The notes beneath the pieces were generated by a model, which had not been told where the DNA came from, ran no database searches, and worked only from the letters and a program-made list of their open reading frames with translations. A program made the position numbers and the translations under genes. A stretch of 7,129 nt of DNA, taken from the NCBI GenBank assembly GCA_002343845.1, contig DDSQ01000150.1, forward strand, positions 1-7,129, given 5' to 3'. Below are positions 1 through 5,877 of this stretch, one piece after another; the stretch's first letter is position 1; each line of letters starts with the position of its first letter. The stretch comes from Planctomycetes bacterium UBA2386 (GTDB lineage: Bacteria > Planctomycetota > UBA1135 > UBA2386).

Positions 1-213
1 GCGGCATTCAGCGACCCGGGCGGATCCGGGCGGCGCGGGCTGCCGTCGCCTTCGCGCGTCGACGCGCAGCCCGTCGTGCGCGCGGCGACGCTGGTCTTCC
101 TGCGCCGCGAGCTGTTCGGCCAGCCCGAGGCGGATGCGGTGCTGGCGCGCGAGGCCTTGCTGCCCTTGCTGAGCGGTGGCGTGATCGACGATGTCGAGGT
201 GCTGCACCGCTGA
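1..213 (+). CDS. 3' end of an unidentified protein (5' end outside the window)
   Basis: The frame is open from the first base to a TGA at 211-213 and gives the last 70 residues of a protein, ending IDDVEVLHR. The fragment starts with a Gly/Ser/Arg-rich stretch and continues with a segment that looks helical (PVVRAATLVFLRRELFG, then ADAVLAREALLPLL). No diagnostic motif, signal peptide or membrane segment is visible, and I do not recognise the family; the tail of a hydrolase-type protein is possible but unproven. Codon third positions are G/C rich, as in the neighbouring genes, which supports real coding. It converges on the IclR gene, with 54 bases between the two stop codons and no convincing terminator hairpin with a T-run in that gap. 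Confidence 0.55.
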   Translation, partial: AAFSDPGGSGRRGLPSPSRVDAQPVVRAATLVFLRRELFGQPEADAVLAREALLPLLSGGVIDDVEVLHR

Positions 214-267
214 GCGGCGGTCGCGGCGAGCCGCTGTCGGCGTCGACCACGCCCGCCGCGAACCGGG

Positions 268-1101
268 TCAGGGGCGTCGCGGGCGTGCCGCGTCGCCAGC
301 GGCCGCCCCGTGCCGGCCGCTGAAGTCGACGCTGCGCTCCAGCCGGGCGATCTCCCGCTGCAGTCCGGCCGCCACCGCTTCGCGGCGCGCGTCACCGAGC
401 CGCGTCGACACGGCGGCAACGCTGATCGCGGCGATCGGATGGTGGGCCGGGAAGGCGACGCCCACGGCCGCGGTACCCGGGAAGACGGCGCCGTCGAGGA
501 AGGCGTAGCCGCGCTCGCGTCCTTCCCGCACCGCGGCGCGCACGCGATCGGCGTCGAGCGTCGACAGGCGGGCGTAGCGGGATGCGTTGGCCTCGACGAT
601 CTCCTCGGCCTCGGCCGGCGGCAGCGCGCACAGGATGGCCAGGCCGCCGGCACCGATCCCCAGCGGGCGGCGGATGCCCACGTCGAGCGTCAGCGCCTTG
701 ATCGGGTAGTCGCCGAGCGAGCGCGCCGAGCAGATGGCCTCCAGCCCGCGCCGTTCGCTGAGGTAGACCGTGTCCTGCGTCTGCTCGGCGAGTGCCGACA
801 GGGTGTCCTCGCAGCGCGCGGCGAGGTCCAGGCGCGGCCGCGCGAGCAGGCCGAGCTCGTGGAGCAGCGGGCCGGGCACGTACTTGCGCGTGACCGCGTG
901 GCGCTCGACCATGCCCTCGAGCTCCAGTTGCTGGAGCATCCGGTAGCAGGTGGAGGTCGGCAGGTCCGTCGCGGCGCTGACGTCGCTCAGGCGCATCCCG
1001 CTGCGACCGCGCGAGGCCACGACGCGCAGCAGTCCCACGACACGCTCGATGCTCTGCGTGCCGCGGCGGACCGCGGGCCTGCCGGTGGCGGGCGGGCTCA
1101 C
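268..1101 (-). CDS. IclR-family transcriptional regulator
   Basis: This 277-aa protein has the two-domain IclR layout. Residues about 13-75 form an N-terminal winged helix-turn-helix (GTQSIERVVGLLRVVA, then LSDVSAATDLPTSTCYRMLQQLELEGMVER, with the recognition helix near 48-60). Residues about 90-255 form the effector-binding domain, including the typical RRPLGIGAGGLAILCALP segment (145-161) and the ERGYAFLDGAVFPGTAAVGVAFP core. The start is a GTG; the frame has a stop six codons upstream and no better start in between, and I see no strong ribosome-binding site. The C-terminal 20 residues are low-complexity Ala/Arg. The gene is divergent from the dehydratase-lyase-transport operon, the usual arrangement for an IclR protein that controls its neighbour in response to a carboxylic or aromatic acid. 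Family assignment is firm; ligand and sign of control (repressor or activator) are unknown. Confidence 0.93.
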   Translation of the reverse strand: MSPPATGRPAVRRGTQSIERVVGLLRVVASRGRSGMRLSDVSAATDLPTSTCYRMLQQLELEGMVERHAVTRKYVPGPLLHELGLLARPRLDLAARCEDTLSALAEQTQDTVYLSERRGLEAICSARSLGDYPIKALTLDVGIRRPLGIGAGGLAILCALPPAEAEEIVEANASRYARLSTLDADRVRAAVREGRERGYAFLDGAVFPGTAAVGVAFPAHHPIAAISVAAVSTRLGDARREAVAAGLQREIARLERSVDFSGRHGAAAGDAARPRRP

Positions 1102-1327
1102 GGGCGCCGCCGGTGCTCAGCGGCCGACCCGGCGCGGCGGCCCGGCCTCCCGGGGGTGGCCCGGCGACCGGTGCCGCACGGCGGGCGCGGGCCGCGCCGG
1201 TGCGCTGCCGATCGCCCCTGCAATTGCCACGATACGGGAAACCTGCGGGTTCGCCCGGGATCACGGGCTGCAGCCATGCTCTCCAATAGCGTCTCCAAGT
1301 TCTTCCCCGGTTTGCCACGAAGTGGAA
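1102..1327. promoter_or_regulatory. Divergent intergenic control region with a repeated TTGCCACGA motif
   Basis: This 226-bp stretch lies between the IclR gene and the dehydratase operon and must hold the promoters of both. The part nearest the regulator is extremely GC-rich; the part from about 1220 on contains more A/T. Two similar sites are visible: TTGCCACGATACGGGAAA (1224-1241) and TTGCCACGAAGTGGAAA (1312-1328). They share an identical 9-bp start and a GGAAA end, and their starts lie 88 bp apart. The second is an imperfect dyad, TT-g-CCAC-gaa-GTGG-a-AA. IclR-type operators are often short palindromes with TGGAA-like arms, so these are candidate binding sites; that assignment is inference. 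I could not identify a convincing -35/-10 pair on either strand. Confidence 0.45.
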
Positions 1328-2608
1328 ATGTTAGCCGCCCGTGTCCCGCAGACGATGACCGAGAAGATCCTGGCGCGTGCCAGCGGTCGCGACCATGTCA
1401 GGCCCGGCGAGGACATCGAGGCCCGGCCCGACTTCGTCATCAGCTACGACTTCCCCGGCTACACCGACGTCTTCTTCCGCGAAGCGCGCGAGGAGTTCGG
1501 CGTCGAGCGTGTCTCCAGTCCGGAGCGCTTCGTGCTGTTCATCGACCACATGGTGCCGGCGGCCGCGCCGAAGGAGGAGGAACTGCACCGCGTCACGCGC
1601 GCCTGGGGCTCGGCGCAGGGCGTTCCGGTGCACGAGCGCAAGGGCATCGGGCACCAGGTCTCCGCGGAGCTCGGCTACGCGACGCCGGGGGCCTTCGTCG
1701 TCCACTTCGACGGCCACGTGAGCCAGCTGGGCGCCTTCGGGGTCTACGCCTTCGGCGCGCGCAAGGGCGTGCTCGAGGCCTACGTCTCCGAGACGCTGGC
1801 CTTGACGGTGCCGCCGACGGTCAGGGTCGTCGTCACCGGCACGCTGCAGCCGGGGGTGATGGCCCGCGACGTGTTCCACCACCTGGTGCGCGTGATGGGG
1901 CCGTCGTCCTGCGCCTTCAAGGCGGTCGAGCTGGCGGGCCCGGTGATCGACGCGATGAGCATCGAGGGCCGGCAGACGATCTGCGGCCAGGCGATGTTCC
2001 TCGGCGCGACCACGATGCTGATCGCCCCCGATGCGCGCACGCTGGAGTGGACGCGCGGCCGCTCCCGGCTGGACCTCGAGCCCGTGTGGCCCGATGCCGA
2101 CGCCGCCTACGAACGCGTGGTGACGGTGGACGTCTCGTCGCTCGAGCCGATCGTCGTCGTGCCGCCCAGCCCCGCCAACACCCGTGACCTGAAGGACCAC
2201 CTGGGTCTCCAGGTGCACACCGGCTATCTCGGCTCGTGCGCCAGCGGCCGGCTCGAGGACCTGCGCGCCGCGGCCACGGTGCTGCGCGGCCGCCAGGTCA
2301 AGCCCGGCTTCCAGCTGCACGTCGTGCCCACCTCGCAGACCATCATGGCGCAGGCCGCCCGCGAGGGGCTGCTGGAGACGCTGGTCGAGGCCGGCGCCTT
2401 CATCAGCTCGCCCACCTGCGACTACTGCTACGGCCGCATCGCGACGATGGCCGACGGCCAGCGTGCGGTGTCCACCGGCACGCTGAACACGCCCGGCCGC
2501 ATGGGCAGCGTGGACAGCGAGATCTACATCTGCAACGCCGCCGTGGTGGCGGCGTCCGCCATCGAGGGGCGCATCGCCGATCCGCGGCCCTACCTGGGGG
2601 TCGCGTGA
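1328..2608 (+). CDS. Aconitase/LeuC-type hydro-lyase large subunit (dimethylmalate/isopropylmalate dehydratase-like)
   Basis: This 426-aa protein matches the two-subunit LeuC/DmdA/HacA class in length and domain order. Cluster-binding motifs are present: GSCASGRLEDL (Cys304) and CDYC (Cys364, Cys367), the three cysteines that hold the [4Fe-4S] cluster. Other family landmarks are IDHMVP (Asp73, His74), GIGHQ (His109), TPGAFVVHFDGH (119-130), TICGQAMFLGA (217-227) and STGTLNTPGRMGS. It should be a cytoplasmic hydro-lyase that adds or removes water on a dicarboxylate. Departures from consensus include DGH for DSH, CASGR for CTNGR, and Phe224 where most relatives have Glu in the CNM.IE.GA segment. 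The ATG at 1328 is chosen because PQTMTEKIL aligns with the usual GQTIAEKIL start of such proteins; the ATG at 1355 (MTEKILARASG) is a real alternative, and neither has a good ribosome-binding site. The stop overlaps the next start by one base. It is unlikely to be the leucine-pathway LeuC given its context. Confidence 0.88.
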   Translation: MLAARVPQTMTEKILARASGRDHVRPGEDIEARPDFVISYDFPGYTDVFFREAREEFGVERVSSPERFVLFIDHMVPAAAPKEEELHRVTRAWGSAQGVPVHERKGIGHQVSAELGYATPGAFVVHFDGHVSQLGAFGVYAFGARKGVLEAYVSETLALTVPPTVRVVVTGTLQPGVMARDVFHHLVRVMGPSSCAFKAVELAGPVIDAMSIEGRQTICGQAMFLGATTMLIAPDARTLEWTRGRSRLDLEPVWPDADAAYERVVTVDVSSLEPIVVVPPSPANTRDLKDHLGLQVHTGYLGSCASGRLEDLRAAATVLRGRQVKPGFQLHVVPTSQTIMAQAAREGLLETLVEAGAFISSPTCDYCYGRIATMADGQRAVSTGTLNTPGRMGSVDSEIYICNAAVVAASAIEGRIADPRPYLGVA

Positions 2609-3132
2609 TGGGCCTGCGCAACCTGCGCGGCCGGGTGGCCTGGGTCTTCGACGAGGACGACTTCGACATCGACCTGATCATCGGCATCCGCAACATCAAG
2701 ATCACCGACGTCGACGAGCTCGCCAAGGTCGCGATGGCCGACCGGGCGCCGGGCTTCGCGGCCACGGTGCAGCGTGGCGACCTGCTCGTGGGCGGGCGCA
2801 ACTTCGGCTACGGCCATCCGCACTACCCGGCGATGCGCGCGATGCGCCACCTGGGCATCGCCGGCGTCGTGGCCGAGTCCTTCTCGCCCGGCTTCTTCCG
2901 CGGCGAGATCGCCATGGGCTTCCCGCTGGTGACCTGTCCGGGCATCGTCGCGGCCGTGCAGCGCGGCGACGAGATCGAGGTCGACTGGGCGGCGGGCTGC
3001 GTGCGCCACCTGGGCCGGGGCCTGTCGCTTCCGCTGCAGCCGCTGGGGGCGGCCGAGCGCGAGACGCTGGAGGCCGGTGGCCTGATCCCGTACCTGAAGC
3101 GGCGCATCGGCCGCACGATAGGAGTCCAGTGA
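2608..3132 (+). CDS. Aconitase/LeuD-type hydro-lyase small subunit with an altered substrate loop
   Basis: This 174-aa protein is the swivel-domain partner of the preceding large subunit; LeuD/DmdB proteins of the short type are normally about 160-170 aa. Family features are GRVAWVFDEDDFDIDLII near the start (canonical form: GRV..F.D.I.TD.I.P), GRNFGYGHPHYPAMRAMRHLGIAGVVAESF (63-92), FFRGEIAMGFPLVTCPGI (97-113) and the C-terminal AGGLIPYLKRR. It completes the active site of the two-subunit dehydratase. In canonical members the loop after NFG reads C/x-GSSRE, where Ser and Arg contact substrate and act in catalysis; here it is GYGHPHYPA, so that motif is missing. The ATG overlaps the upstream TGA (TGATG), with a GGGGG run 7 bases before it, indicating translational coupling. 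Subunit assignment is firm, substrate is not. Confidence 0.88.
   Translation: MGLRNLRGRVAWVFDEDDFDIDLIIGIRNIKITDVDELAKVAMADRAPGFAATVQRGDLLVGGRNFGYGHPHYPAMRAMRHLGIAGVVAESFSPGFFRGEIAMGFPLVTCPGIVAAVQRGDEIEVDWAAGCVRHLGRGLSLPLQPLGAAERETLEAGGLIPYLKRRIGRTIGVQ
3120..3124 (+). promoter_or_regulatory. Ribosome-binding site of the lyase gene
   Basis: AGGAG lies four bases before the GTG at 3129, within the last codons of the small-subunit gene. It supports the GTG start and the 4-base overlap. Confidence 0.7.
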
Positions 3133-4013
3133 ACGCGATCCGCCAGGCGCTGCGGCGCCGCGTCGACCGTGGCGACACCGTCTGGTTCGCCGGCGCGCAG
3201 GACGCGCTGTCGGCCCTGCTCGTCGAGCAGTCCGCGTTCGACGGCGTCTTCACCACCGGCTTCGGCATCTCGGCCTCGCTGCTCGGGCAGCCCGACATGG
3301 AGCTGTACACGCTGAGCGAGAACCTCGGTGTCGTCGATCATGTCGCCAACGTGGTGCGCAAGCCGCTCTTCGCCGATGCCGACACCGGCTACGGCAACGT
3401 GCTGAACGTGGCGCGCACCGTGCGCGCCTTCGAGAAGGCCGGCGTGGCGGCGCTGTCGATCGAGGACCAGGTGAGCCCGAAGCGCTGCCCGGCGGCGGCC
3501 TCGGCACCGGTCACGCTGCCGATCGCCGAGGCGGTCGGCAAGATCCGCGCGGCGGTCGATGCGCGCACCGACCCCGACCTGCTCATCGTCGCGCGCACCG
3601 ACGTCCTCGATCCGCACGAGGCCCTCGAGCGCGCGGCGCGTTATGCCGAGGCGGGGGCCGACCTGATCCAGCCGATCTCGCGCACCTTCGGCTCGCACGA
3701 GGACCTGGTGCGGTTGCGCGAGGCCTGCGGCCGGCGGCTGTCGCTGCAGCTGATGGAGGGCACCTGGCTGGTGACCATGACACGCGCGCAGATCGAGCGC
3801 GTGGCGGCGTTCGCGACCTACCCGCTGGTCACGCTGATGAGCACCGTGCACGCCGTGCAGGCCAACCTGGCCGCTCTGGCGAGCCGTCGCGGCGAGCCGT
3901 TCGGCGACCTGCCGTGTGGCCGCACCACGATGGCCGACTTCAAGCAGCTGATCGGCTGGCAGGCGCTCGAGGAGCGGCAGGCGCACTACGAGATCGGCGC
4001 GTCTTCGGCCTGA
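3129..4013 (+). CDS. Isocitrate lyase/PEP mutase superfamily lyase (2,3-dimethylmalate lyase-like)
   Basis: This 294-aa protein has the length and motif order of Dml, PrpB and carboxyphosphonoenolpyruvate mutase-type enzymes, a (beta/alpha)8 fold. Visible motifs are FTTGFGISASLLGQPD (41-56), DADTGYGN (83-90, Mg-binding aspartates), SIEDQVSPKRC (110-120, with the loop Cys120 that acts as acid/base in lyases), VARTD (154-158) and YPL near 231. The expected reaction is retro-aldol cleavage of a substituted malate to an alpha-keto acid plus a carboxylate. Two segments differ from consensus: KRCGH is KRCPAAA, and the usual N-x-x-EGG-x-TP is QLMEGTWLV (207-215). The alignable length across the loop is preserved, so no frameshift is implied. 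The GTG start overlaps the upstream TGA by four bases (GTGA) and has AGGAG at 3120-3124. It is co-transcribed with the dehydratase, whose product it probably consumes. Confidence 0.88.
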   Translation: MNAIRQALRRRVDRGDTVWFAGAQDALSALLVEQSAFDGVFTTGFGISASLLGQPDMELYTLSENLGVVDHVANVVRKPLFADADTGYGNVLNVARTVRAFEKAGVAALSIEDQVSPKRCPAAASAPVTLPIAEAVGKIRAAVDARTDPDLLIVARTDVLDPHEALERAARYAEAGADLIQPISRTFGSHEDLVRLREACGRRLSLQLMEGTWLVTMTRAQIERVAAFATYPLVTLMSTVHAVQANLAALASRRGEPFGDLPCGRTTMADFKQLIGWQALEERQAHYEIGASSA

Positions 4014-4041
4014 CGCGCGTTTCCCCGAACCCAATCAACCC

Positions 4042-4047
4042 GAGGAG
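4042..4047 (+). promoter_or_regulatory. Ribosome-binding site of the Bug-family gene
   Basis: GAGGAG is placed six bases before the ATG at 4054, in the 40-base gap after the lyase gene. It is the strongest Shine-Dalgarno sequence on the + strand and fits high expression of a periplasmic binding protein. Confidence 0.8.
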
Positions 4048-4053
4048 AACCCC

Positions 4054-5055
4054 ATGACCATCCACCGCCGCCTGGCCTTCGCCGCGATCGTCGGCTCCAC
4101 CCTCGTCGCGGCCGTGCCGGTGCTCGCCCAGCCCGCCGGCGTGGCGGGCTATCCGAGCAAGCCGATCCGCATCATCGTGCCCTACCCGGCGGGCGGCGCC
4201 ACCGACGTGGCCGCGCGGCTCGTCGCGCCGCGGTTGCAGGACGAGCTGAAGCAGAACGTCGTCGTCGAGAACCGTCCGGGGGCGAGCGGCAACCTCGGCA
4301 TGGTCGCCGTGCTGCAGAGCCCGGCCGACGGCCACACGCTGGGCATGAGCCTGACGGGCATGCTGTCGATCAACCCGACCACCTATCGGCAGGCCGGGTT
4401 CACGGCGGCCGACTTCGCGCCGATCGCGCGCATCTCGCTGGCGCCGCTGGTCCTCGTCGTGCCGGCGGAGTCACCGTGGAGGTCGATGCAGGACCTGGTG
4501 GCGGCCGGCAAGGCGGCGGGCAAGGGCGGGCTGCCCTATGGCTCGACGGGTGCCGGCGGCATCTCGCACGTGGCCTCGGAACTCGTCAACGGCGCCGCCG
4601 ACGGCAACTTCACGCACGTGCCGTACCGCGGTGGTGCACCGCTGGCGCAGGCGCTGATGGCCAACGAGGTGCGCTGGGGCCTGCTCGGCACGGCCGACGC
4701 GCGGGCGCAGATCCAGGGCGGCAAGCTCAAGGCGTTGGGCCAGCTGCGCGCCACTCGCTCGGAACTGTGGCCCGAGCTGCCGACGCTGACCGAGCAAGGC
4801 GTTCGCGGCGGGGTCGACTTCGACATGTGGTTCGGTCTCGTCGCCCCGGCCAAGACGCCGCCGGCGATCGTGCAGCTGCTGAACCAGAAGGTGGCGGCCA
4901 TCGTCGCCGAACCCGAGTTCCGCCGCCGGCTCGCCGAGCTCGGTGGCGTGGCGCCGAGCACGGGCAACACGATCGAGGCGTTCAGGGAGGTGATCCAGCG
5001 CGAGCTCGACGTGCTGCCGAAGAAGGCCAAGGAACTCGGCCTGCAGATGGACTGA
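4054..5055 (+). CDS. Bug/TctC-family periplasmic solute-binding protein (tripartite tricarboxylate transporter type)
   Basis: This 333-aa protein has the normal length of Bug proteins. Residues 1-25 form a Sec signal peptide: MTIHRR basic start, hydrophobic core LAFAAIVGSTLVAAVPV, cleavage expected after VLA at 25/26. The mature part begins with the family signature YPSKPIRIIVPYPAGGATDVAAR (33-55), followed by VVVENRPGASGNLG (70-82), LPYGSTGAGG (160-169), FTHVPYRGG (186-194), LPTLTEQGV and the C-terminal EFRRRLAELG segment. Such proteins bind carboxylates in the periplasm and deliver them to TctA/TctB membrane proteins; neither is in this window, and orphan Bug genes are common in Burkholderiales. 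As last gene of the operon it probably captures the compound degraded by the dehydratase and lyase. The specific ligand cannot be read from the sequence. Confidence 0.93.
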   Translation: MTIHRRLAFAAIVGSTLVAAVPVLAQPAGVAGYPSKPIRIIVPYPAGGATDVAARLVAPRLQDELKQNVVVENRPGASGNLGMVAVLQSPADGHTLGMSLTGMLSINPTTYRQAGFTAADFAPIARISLAPLVLVVPAESPWRSMQDLVAAGKAAGKGGLPYGSTGAGGISHVASELVNGAADGNFTHVPYRGGAPLAQALMANEVRWGLLGTADARAQIQGGKLKALGQLRATRSELWPELPTLTEQGVRGGVDFDMWFGLVAPAKTPPAIVQLLNQKVAAIVAEPEFRRRLAELGGVAPSTGNTIEAFREVIQRELDVLPKKAKELGLQMD

Positions 5056-5062
5056 GCCCGGA

Positions 5063-5093
5063 CGCAGGACCGTCCACTGCGGACGGGCCTGCG
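5063..5093. terminator. Long hairpin between convergent genes, probable bidirectional terminator
   Basis: CGCAGG-a-CCGTCC, loop ACTGC, GGACGG-g-CCTGCG forms a 12-pair stem with one A/G mismatch, starting eight bases after the stop of the Bug gene and ending 64 bases before the stop of the convergent HAD gene. There is no T-run on either side, so classical intrinsic termination is not proven; it could equally stabilise mRNA 3' ends or block transcription read-through. Confidence 0.5.
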
Positions 5094-5157
5094 CCTGGCT
5101 CAGGGCGGAGCGCGTGCTCCGTCGCCGCAGCGGCAACGAGGCAACTGCGCGGGCGCC

Positions 5158-5877
5158 TCACGGAGCCCGGAGCCCGGCCTGCACGCGGCACTGCAGCTCG
5201 TCGAAGCCGTCGACGACGAGGTCGTAGGCGCGGTTCGGGTGCGGGTCCGGCGGGCCGGCGGGTCCCCACTCGTGCGGGCGGCGCACGAAGGCCGTGCGCA
5301 TCCCGGCGTCCTGCGCCGCGTTCAGGTCGAAGTTGTGGCAGGCCACCATCAGCACCTGCGATGGTGCGAGCCCGAGCCAGGCCGCGGCCGTGCGGTAGGC
5401 CTGCGCATGCGGCTTGTACACGCCGATCATCTGGCACGAGACGACGGCGTCCCAGGCGATGCCGTTGCGTCGCGAGACGTCGATCACCAGCGCGGTTGGC
5501 AGCATCGTGAACGAGACGACCGGCAGCCGGCCGCGAAGGGCGGCGAGCGCCGGCGGGAAGTCCGGCCACGCCCGCAGCCGGTGCCACCCCCGCCACAGCC
5601 AGTCACGCTGGCCGGCGTCCAGCGGCGGCAGGCCGAAAAGGGCCACGGTCTCGTCGAGCGTGCGCAGGTGGACGTCGTCCATGTCGAACGCGGGCTGCAC
5701 CTGGCCGACGATGCCCTTCATCGTGCGCCGACGCCACTCGTTGACGAAGGCGTGGCGGTCCCGTGTCGTCGCCGACCAGGCCGGCAGCGCGGCCAGGTCG
5801 TCGACGATCGAGCCGTGCCAGTCGAGCACGGTGCCGCCGGTGTCGAAGGCGACGGCCTGGACGCCGGCGAGCGTCAC
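5158..5877 (-). CDS. HAD-superfamily hydrolase, haloacid dehalogenase type II-like
   Basis: This 239-aa protein has the length of L-2-haloacid dehalogenases. Motif I is FDTGGTVLDW with nucleophile Asp12; motif II lies around VVSFTM (Ser122); motif III is YKPHAQAY (Lys155, Tyr161); motif IV is VACHNFDLNAAQDAG (Asp184), followed by AFVRRPHEWGP, which is typical of the type II dehalogenase branch. Alpha-helical cap residues lie between motifs I and II. In known L-2-haloacid dehalogenases motif IV reads SSNAWD; here it is ACHNFD, so at least one conserved Ser/Asn is replaced and true dehalogenase activity is doubtful; a small phosphatase or other HAD activity is possible. The GTG start overlaps the upstream stop by four bases and has GAGGAG five bases before it, which decides against a longer reading of the frame. 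It is cytoplasmic and co-transcribed with the preceding small gene. Confidence 0.85.
   Translation of the reverse strand: MTLAGVQAVAFDTGGTVLDWHGSIVDDLAALPAWSATTRDRHAFVNEWRRRTMKGIVGQVQPAFDMDDVHLRTLDETVALFGLPPLDAGQRDWLWRGWHRLRAWPDFPPALAALRGRLPVVSFTMLPTALVIDVSRRNGIAWDAVVSCQMIGVYKPHAQAYRTAAAWLGLAPSQVLMVACHNFDLNAAQDAGMRTAFVRRPHEWGPAGPPDPHPNRAYDLVVDGFDELQCRVQAGLRAP

Noticed and set aside
310..2187. A long open frame on the + strand across the IclR gene and the start of the dehydratase gene (625 codons)
   Set aside because: It is antisense to the well-supported IclR gene and then out of frame with the LeuC-like gene. The translation is Arg/Gly/Ala-rich with no motif, as expected from overlapping frames in very GC-rich DNA.
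1331..2320. A 329-codon open frame on the - strand opposite the dehydratase large subunit
   Set aside because: It is a mirror of the LeuC-like coding frame with low-complexity composition and no recognisable motif.
1328..3132. Authentic leucine-biosynthesis leuC-leuD pair
   Set aside because: There is no leuB or leuA next to it, it is linked to a PEP-mutase-type lyase and an IclR regulator, and the GSSRE loop and other consensus residues are missing.
3129..4013. 2-methylisocitrate lyase (PrpB) of the methylcitrate cycle
   Set aside because: There is no prpC, prpD or acnD-type gene nearby and the KRCGH loop is altered; the dehydratase pair is of LeuCD type, unlike the PrpD or AcnD enzymes of that cycle.
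2823..4034. A 403-codon open frame on the - strand opposite the small subunit and lyase genes
   Set aside because: It is antisense to two genes with clear family motifs and ribosome-binding signals. Its His/Arg/Gln-rich translation shows no domain; it is a GC-bias shadow.
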